Origin: an uncultured Muribaculaceae bacterium | GTDB lineage: Bacteria; Bacteroidota; Bacteroidia; Bacteroidales; Muribaculaceae | Direction of reading: 5' to 3' | Length of the DNA: 9,986 nt | NCBI GenBank assembly: GCA_910579605.1 | Contig: CAJTUG010000003.1 | Location: 1-9,986 of the forward strand | Shown: piece after piece, positions 7,248 to 9,986 of the stretch | Numbering within the stretch: position 1 is the first letter of the stretch | How the letters are laid out: every line of letters starts with the position of its first letter | Program-made: the position numbers and the translations under genes | The notes under the pieces: model-generated | Told to the model about the DNA's origin: nothing | The model's input: the letters and a program-made list of their open reading frames with translations, nothing else | Database searches by the model: none

Positions 7248-7440
7248 AAAGGGCAAGCGAAAGGATCACCCGGGATTGAAATCTCCACAGCGACGGCTGA
7301 AACTGCCGCCGGGGCTATCCGGAGAAAGACAAGGCCCTATGTTTCTACTTTCATAACCAAAGGCGAGAGCAAACGTTTCATAAGCCGCAGGAGGGACCCG
7401 GAACCGCATGCGGCTTGTGGTGCGTGTATGGAATGAAGGC
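7248..7440 (+). ncRNA. structured RNA, HEARO/omegaRNA-like, without an adjacent IscB gene
   Basis: A GC-rich island in AT-rich intergenic DNA: 7261-7440 is 55 percent G+C by hand count, while 7441-7500 is 13 percent. Pairings I can draw: 7250-7254 with 7334-7338 (AGGGC/GCCCT), 7263-7266 with 7317-7320, 7269-7273 with 7309-7313, 7294-7297 with 7305-7308, a possible pseudoknot TCTCC 7282-7286 with GGAGA 7321-7325, a GAGA tetraloop at 7365-7368, and an 8-bp stem 7382-7389 with 7409-7416. Short blocks in order (TTGAAA 7276, CACAG 7286, GCTGAAAC 7296, GAAAGAC 7324, ATAAGCC 7380) match what I remember of the OgeuIscB omegaRNA. In that family the guide lies just 5' of the scaffold, here about 7231-7247, and iscB lies 3'. 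Here pckA lies 3' instead, so it would be an orphan. Other structured RNA families are not excluded. Confidence 0.5.
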
Positions 7441-7455
7441 CAATTAAATTTTATT

Positions 7456-7477
7456 AATAAAGAAATTTTTCTTTATT
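7456..7477. repeat. perfect 10-bp AT inverted repeat between the structured RNA and pckA promoter
   Basis: AATAAAGAAA (7456-7465) is the exact reverse complement of TTTCTTTATT (7468-7477), with a 2-nt spacer. It ends 1 nt before the likely -33 of pckA at 7479. It could be a weak terminator for the structured RNA or an operator for pckA; the low G+C content argues against efficient termination. Confidence 0.5.
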
Positions 7478-7478
7478 C

Positions 7479-7509
7479 TTTATAAAACGGAAAATATTGA
7501 CTATCTTTG
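7479..7509 (+). promoter_or_regulatory. pckA promoter
   Basis: TATCTTTG at 7502-7509 is an exact TAnnTTTG -7 match. TTTA at 7479-7482 fits three of four bases of the -33 TTTG, with a 19-nt spacer. Initiation is expected near 7516, leaving a leader of about 70 nt before ATG 7587. Confidence 0.7.
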
Positions 7510-7515
7510 CAGCGT

Positions 7516-7586
7516 GAAAGAGAAGGCTCCGAGCCTACATAACCGAACATAAACAAACACTTACAATATTTTTTCAAGCAAACATT
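7516..7586 (+). promoter_or_regulatory. pckA 5' leader with a short stem-loop
   Basis: AGGCT 7525-7528 region forms a 5-bp stem with AGCCT (arms 7524-7528 and 7532-7536, loop CCG) close to the predicted 5' end. The rest of the leader is C/A-rich and unstructured and has no Shine-Dalgarno, ending in an A-rich stretch before ATG. A 5' hairpin of this kind could protect the message, which is inference. Confidence 0.4.
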
Positions 7587-9230
7587 ATGAGCAAGATTGA
7601 AGAAATCAAAAAAGCCCGCTTGGCCGACATCAAGGCATCCTTGAAACAATACGGCATTGAGGACACCACAGAAGTGGTTTACAACCCTTCTTACGAAGAA
7701 CTTTTCAAAGAAGAAACAGTTCCCGGCCTCGAAGGCTTTGAACGCGGCGTAGTAACCGAATTGGGCGCCGTAAACGTTATGACCGGTGTATATACCGGCC
7801 GTTCGCCCAAAGACAAATTCATTGTATTGGACGAAAAATCGAAAGATACCGTATGGTGGACCACTCCTGAATATCCTAACGATAACAAGCAGGCGAGCGA
7901 AGAAGCTTGGGCCGCTTGCAAGACGTTGGCTCTTAACGAGCTTTCCGGCAAGAAACTTTATGTAGTAGACGGTTTCTGCGGCGCAAACAAAGATACCCGC
8001 ATGGCAGTTCGCTTCATTATGGAAGTTGCCTGGCAGGCTCATTTCGTGACCAACATGTTCATCCGCCCAACCGCAGAAGAACTTGAAGATTTCACGCCCG
8101 ATTTCATTGTATACAATGCATCAAAGGCAAAACTCACCAACTACAAAGAACTCGGTTTGAACAGCGAAACCGCTGTTGTTTTCAACATTACTAGCCGCGA
8201 ACAGGTAATTATCAACACATGGTATGGCGGTGAAATGAAGAAGGGTATGTTCTCGATGATGAACTATTTCCTTCCCTTGAAGGGTATCGCTTCCATGCAC
8301 TGCTCTGCCAACACCGACTTGGAGGGTAAAAACACAGCTATCTTCTTCGGTCTTTCCGGTACAGGTAAAACCACACTTTCTACCGACCCGAAACGTTTGC
8401 TTATCGGTGACGACGAACATGGTTGGGACGACAACGGTGTGTTCAATTTCGAAGGCGGTTGCTATGCAAAGGTTATCAATCTTGACAAAGAAAGCGAACC
8501 TGATATCTATAACGCTATCCGTCGCGATGCACTTTTGGAAAACGTTACTGTTGAAGAAGGTGGCAAAATCAATTTCGCAGACAAGAGCGTGACAGAAAAC
8601 ACCCGTGTAAGCTATCCTATCGATCACATCGTTCAAATCGTTAAGCCCATCTCTCATGGCCCTGCCGCTAAGAACGTGATTTTCCTTTCGGCCGACGCTT
8701 TCGGAGTTCTTCCTCCTGTATCTATCCTCAGCAGCGAACAGACCAAGTACTATTTCCTCTCTGGCTTTACCGCTAAATTGGCAGGTACAGAACGTGGTAT
8801 TACCGAACCTACTCCTACATTCTCTGCATGCTTCGGCCAGGCATTCCTTGAATTGCACCCCACCAAATATGCAGAAGAATTGGTAAAACGTATGGAACAG
8901 AGCGGTGCTAAGGCATACTTGGTTAATACCGGCTGGAACGGTACGGGCAAACGTATCTCTATCAAAGATACCCGTGGTATCATCGACGCTATCTTGGACG
9001 GCGCTATCTTGGAAGCTCCTACTAAGAAACTCCCCATCTTTGATTTTGAAATTCCTACCGAACTCCCCGGCGTAGATCCTAAGATCCTTGATCCTCGCGA
9101 TACTTACGCAAAGGCTGAAGAATGGGAAGTTAAGGCTAAAGATTTGGCTGCACGCTTCATCAAGAACTTTAACAAGTATACCAACAACGAAGCCGGCAAG
9201 GCTCTTGTTGCTGCAGGTCCTCAGCTCTAA
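7587..9230 (+). CDS. pckA: phosphoenolpyruvate carboxykinase (ATP)
   Basis: Cytosolic EC 4.1.1.49, interconverting oxaloacetate plus ATP with PEP, CO2 and ADP. In fermenting Bacteroidales it is commonly run toward oxaloacetate on the route to succinate. The 547 residues are full length for the ATP-type family. Visible sites are GVYTGRSPKDKF (67-78, substrate-binding Arg72), TWYGGEMKKG (211-220, metal ligand Lys218), MHCSAN (237-242, metal ligand His238), the P-loop GLSGTGKTT (255-263), kinase-2 LIGDDEHGW (272-280, metal ligand Asp275) and NTRVSYP (338-344, Arg340). Codon use favours C-ending codons, unlike the minus-strand genes, as expected for a highly expressed gene. It has its own promoter and a strong terminator, so it is monocistronic. 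Start ATG 7587 agrees with the family N-terminus. Confidence 0.98.
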   Translation: MSKIEEIKKARLADIKASLKQYGIEDTTEVVYNPSYEELFKEETVPGLEGFERGVVTELGAVNVMTGVYTGRSPKDKFIVLDEKSKDTVWWTTPEYPNDNKQASEEAWAACKTLALNELSGKKLYVVDGFCGANKDTRMAVRFIMEVAWQAHFVTNMFIRPTAEELEDFTPDFIVYNASKAKLTNYKELGLNSETAVVFNITSREQVIINTWYGGEMKKGMFSMMNYFLPLKGIASMHCSANTDLEGKNTAIFFGLSGTGKTTLSTDPKRLLIGDDEHGWDDNGVFNFEGGCYAKVINLDKESEPDIYNAIRRDALLENVTVEEGGKINFADKSVTENTRVSYPIDHIVQIVKPISHGPAAKNVIFLSADAFGVLPPVSILSSEQTKYYFLSGFTAKLAGTERGITEPTPTFSACFGQAFLELHPTKYAEELVKRMEQSGAKAYLVNTGWNGTGKRISIKDTRGIIDAILDGAILEAPTKKLPIFDFEIPTELPGVDPKILDPRDTYAKAEEWEVKAKDLAARFIKNFNKYTNNEAGKALVAAGPQL

Positions 9231-9242
9231 AAAATTAGAACA

Positions 9243-9292
9243 GCATATAAAAAGAACGGATTGCATTTCGGCAATCCGTTCTTTTTATATGC
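9243..9292. terminator. bidirectional intrinsic terminator between pckA and dus
   Basis: A perfect 22-bp stem (9243-9264 with 9271-9292) closes a 6-nt loop. The loop-proximal part is G/C-containing (AGAACGGATTGC) and the loop-distal part is A-rich on one side and T-rich on the other, so each strand reads a hairpin followed by TTTTTATAT. It lies 12 nt after the pckA stop and 43 nt after the convergent dus stop, and can serve both. Confidence 0.9.
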
Positions 9293-9335
9293 GGGTTTCT
9301 GAGTAGTTGATATTTTATTGCTTGTAAAACCGTGT

Positions 9336-9986
9336 TTAAATGGTTTGGATTATCTGCAGGTATTTTTCTAAAGTGGCTGCTTTTTTGATTGCTTTTAGTT
9401 TTTTGCGGTCTACGGTTTGTGGGGTGATGTAGTCCCAAAATGGTTTTATCTTGTCGAGGATGTTGGCCGGATTGATGTATTGTTTTTCTGTTTGGGCGAA
9501 GATTAACGAGTGGAATAATCTAAGTTTTTCCAGTCTTATTGATTGTGTGTATTCTGTTCCTGTTGCTATCTCTGCTGCAAGCCATGGTTGCGACAGGAGT
9601 CCTCGGCCTATCATGACAGCTGCGATAGATGGTATTTTTTCTATTATTTGCCGGTATTGAACGGGAGTGTTGATGTCGCCGTTGTATACTGTTGGATGTT
9701 TGATTTTCTGTGCCATTTCTGCAGCTGTTTCTATGTCGGGTACTCCGCCGTATTGCATGGCTGCAGTTCTTGGGTGTATTGTTACGTGGTCCAGGGGTAT
9801 GTCGTTTATTATGGGGAGGATGTTTTCCCATTGTCGGTTGTCGGTGATGCCTGTGCGCATCTTGACAGAGAATGATATTTGGGGAAATTGCTTTATGACG
9901 AGTGCCGTTTGTTCGAGGATGTCGGGTCTGGCGAGGAGTCCAGCTCCACGTCCTTTTTTTACTTGCGGCGGGAATGGGCATCCTAA
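9336..9986 (-). CDS. dus: tRNA-dihydrouridine synthase, 5' end outside window
   Basis: An FMN- and NADPH-dependent enzyme that reduces uridines in tRNA D-loops. 216 residues are visible and the frame stays open to the right edge, so the N-terminus is missing; an apparent start at ATG 9860 is internal. The visible part begins LGCPFPPQVKKGRGAGLL with the catalytic Cys at window residue 3. It continues with the flavin-barrel residues Lys42 in SVKMRTG, His71 in TIHPRTAAMQYGG, Asn102 in YNGDI and GRG 127-129 in MIGRGLL. The remaining C-terminal part is the short helical domain. The full protein is probably about 300-320 residues. Subfamily (DusA, B or C type) cannot be settled from this part. It converges on pckA. 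Confidence 0.94.
   Translation of the reverse strand, partial: LGCPFPPQVKKGRGAGLLARPDILEQTALVIKQFPQISFSVKMRTGITDNRQWENILPIINDIPLDHVTIHPRTAAMQYGGVPDIETAAEMAQKIKHPTVYNGDINTPVQYRQIIEKIPSIAAVMIGRGLLSQPWLAAEIATGTEYTQSIRLEKLRLFHSLIFAQTEKQYINPANILDKIKPFWDYITPQTVDRKKLKAIKKAATLEKYLQIIQTI

Noticed and set aside
7248..7440. Group II intron fragment or RNase P RNA
   Set aside because: I found no domain V hairpin of the expected form and no maturase. The GAAAGG-type resemblance to RNase P RNA is limited to common tetraloop motifs. Not fully excluded; the covariance search given in the findings would settle it.
8121..9266. 381-codon open frame antisense to pckA
   Set aside because: It exists because pckA's codon bias suppresses stops on the other strand. 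The product is Phe/Cys/Val-rich with no domain logic, and pckA is certain.
9235..9438. Small minus-strand frame over the pckA terminator
   Set aside because: It spans the perfect palindrome and overlaps the dus 3' end out of frame.
1..9986. tRNA, rRNA, CRISPR arrays, transposase genes
   Set aside because: None seen on either strand by eye; no regularly spaced repeats and no tRNA-like cloverleaf in the intergenic regions.

Overview
The window looks like a Bacteroidales (Bacteroidota) chromosome. The reasons are TAnnTTTG-type -7 promoter elements, A-rich leaders without Shine-Dalgarno sites, a DUF2851 protein, and the styles of the GH31, riboflavin synthase, PEPCK and Dus proteins. I cannot place it below order level; Muribaculaceae or a relative is a guess.

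Layout. Bases 1-746 hold the 3' part of a phage portal-like gene on the + strand, which probably stops early and marks a prophage remnant or the edge of a mobile element. Bases 747-1041 have no gene, but do hold a good promoter about 75 nt ahead of an intrinsic terminator, a likely small-RNA cassette. Bases 7103-1042 are a minus-strand cluster in this order: a one-membrane-segment protein of unknown function, a secreted GH31 alpha-glucosidase/transglucosidase, riboflavin synthase (ribE), and a DUF2851 protein. Gaps are 67, 5 and 26 nt, so at least the last three are probably cotranscribed. Bases 7104-7586 are a divergent intergenic region. It contains the minus-strand promoter of the cluster, a GC-rich structured RNA at about 7248-7440 (+) that resembles HEARO/omegaRNA, the guide RNA of IscB nucleases, an AT palindrome, and the pckA promoter and leader. 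pckA (ATP-dependent PEP carboxykinase, 7587-9230, +) ends at a perfect 22-bp bidirectional terminator. It faces a convergent tRNA-dihydrouridine synthase gene that runs off the right edge.

How the genes fit together. The protein-coding genes are mostly ordinary metabolism: gluconeogenesis/fermentative CO2 fixation (pckA), flavin synthesis (ribE), alpha-glucan processing (GH31) and tRNA modification (dus). I see no single pathway linking the minus-strand cluster. The most unusual item is the structured RNA upstream of pckA. It has shared sequence blocks, a possible pseudoknot and no nuclease gene beside it, as an orphan omegaRNA would. That family call rests on my memory of one published omegaRNA and on hand-drawn pairings, not on a covariance search.
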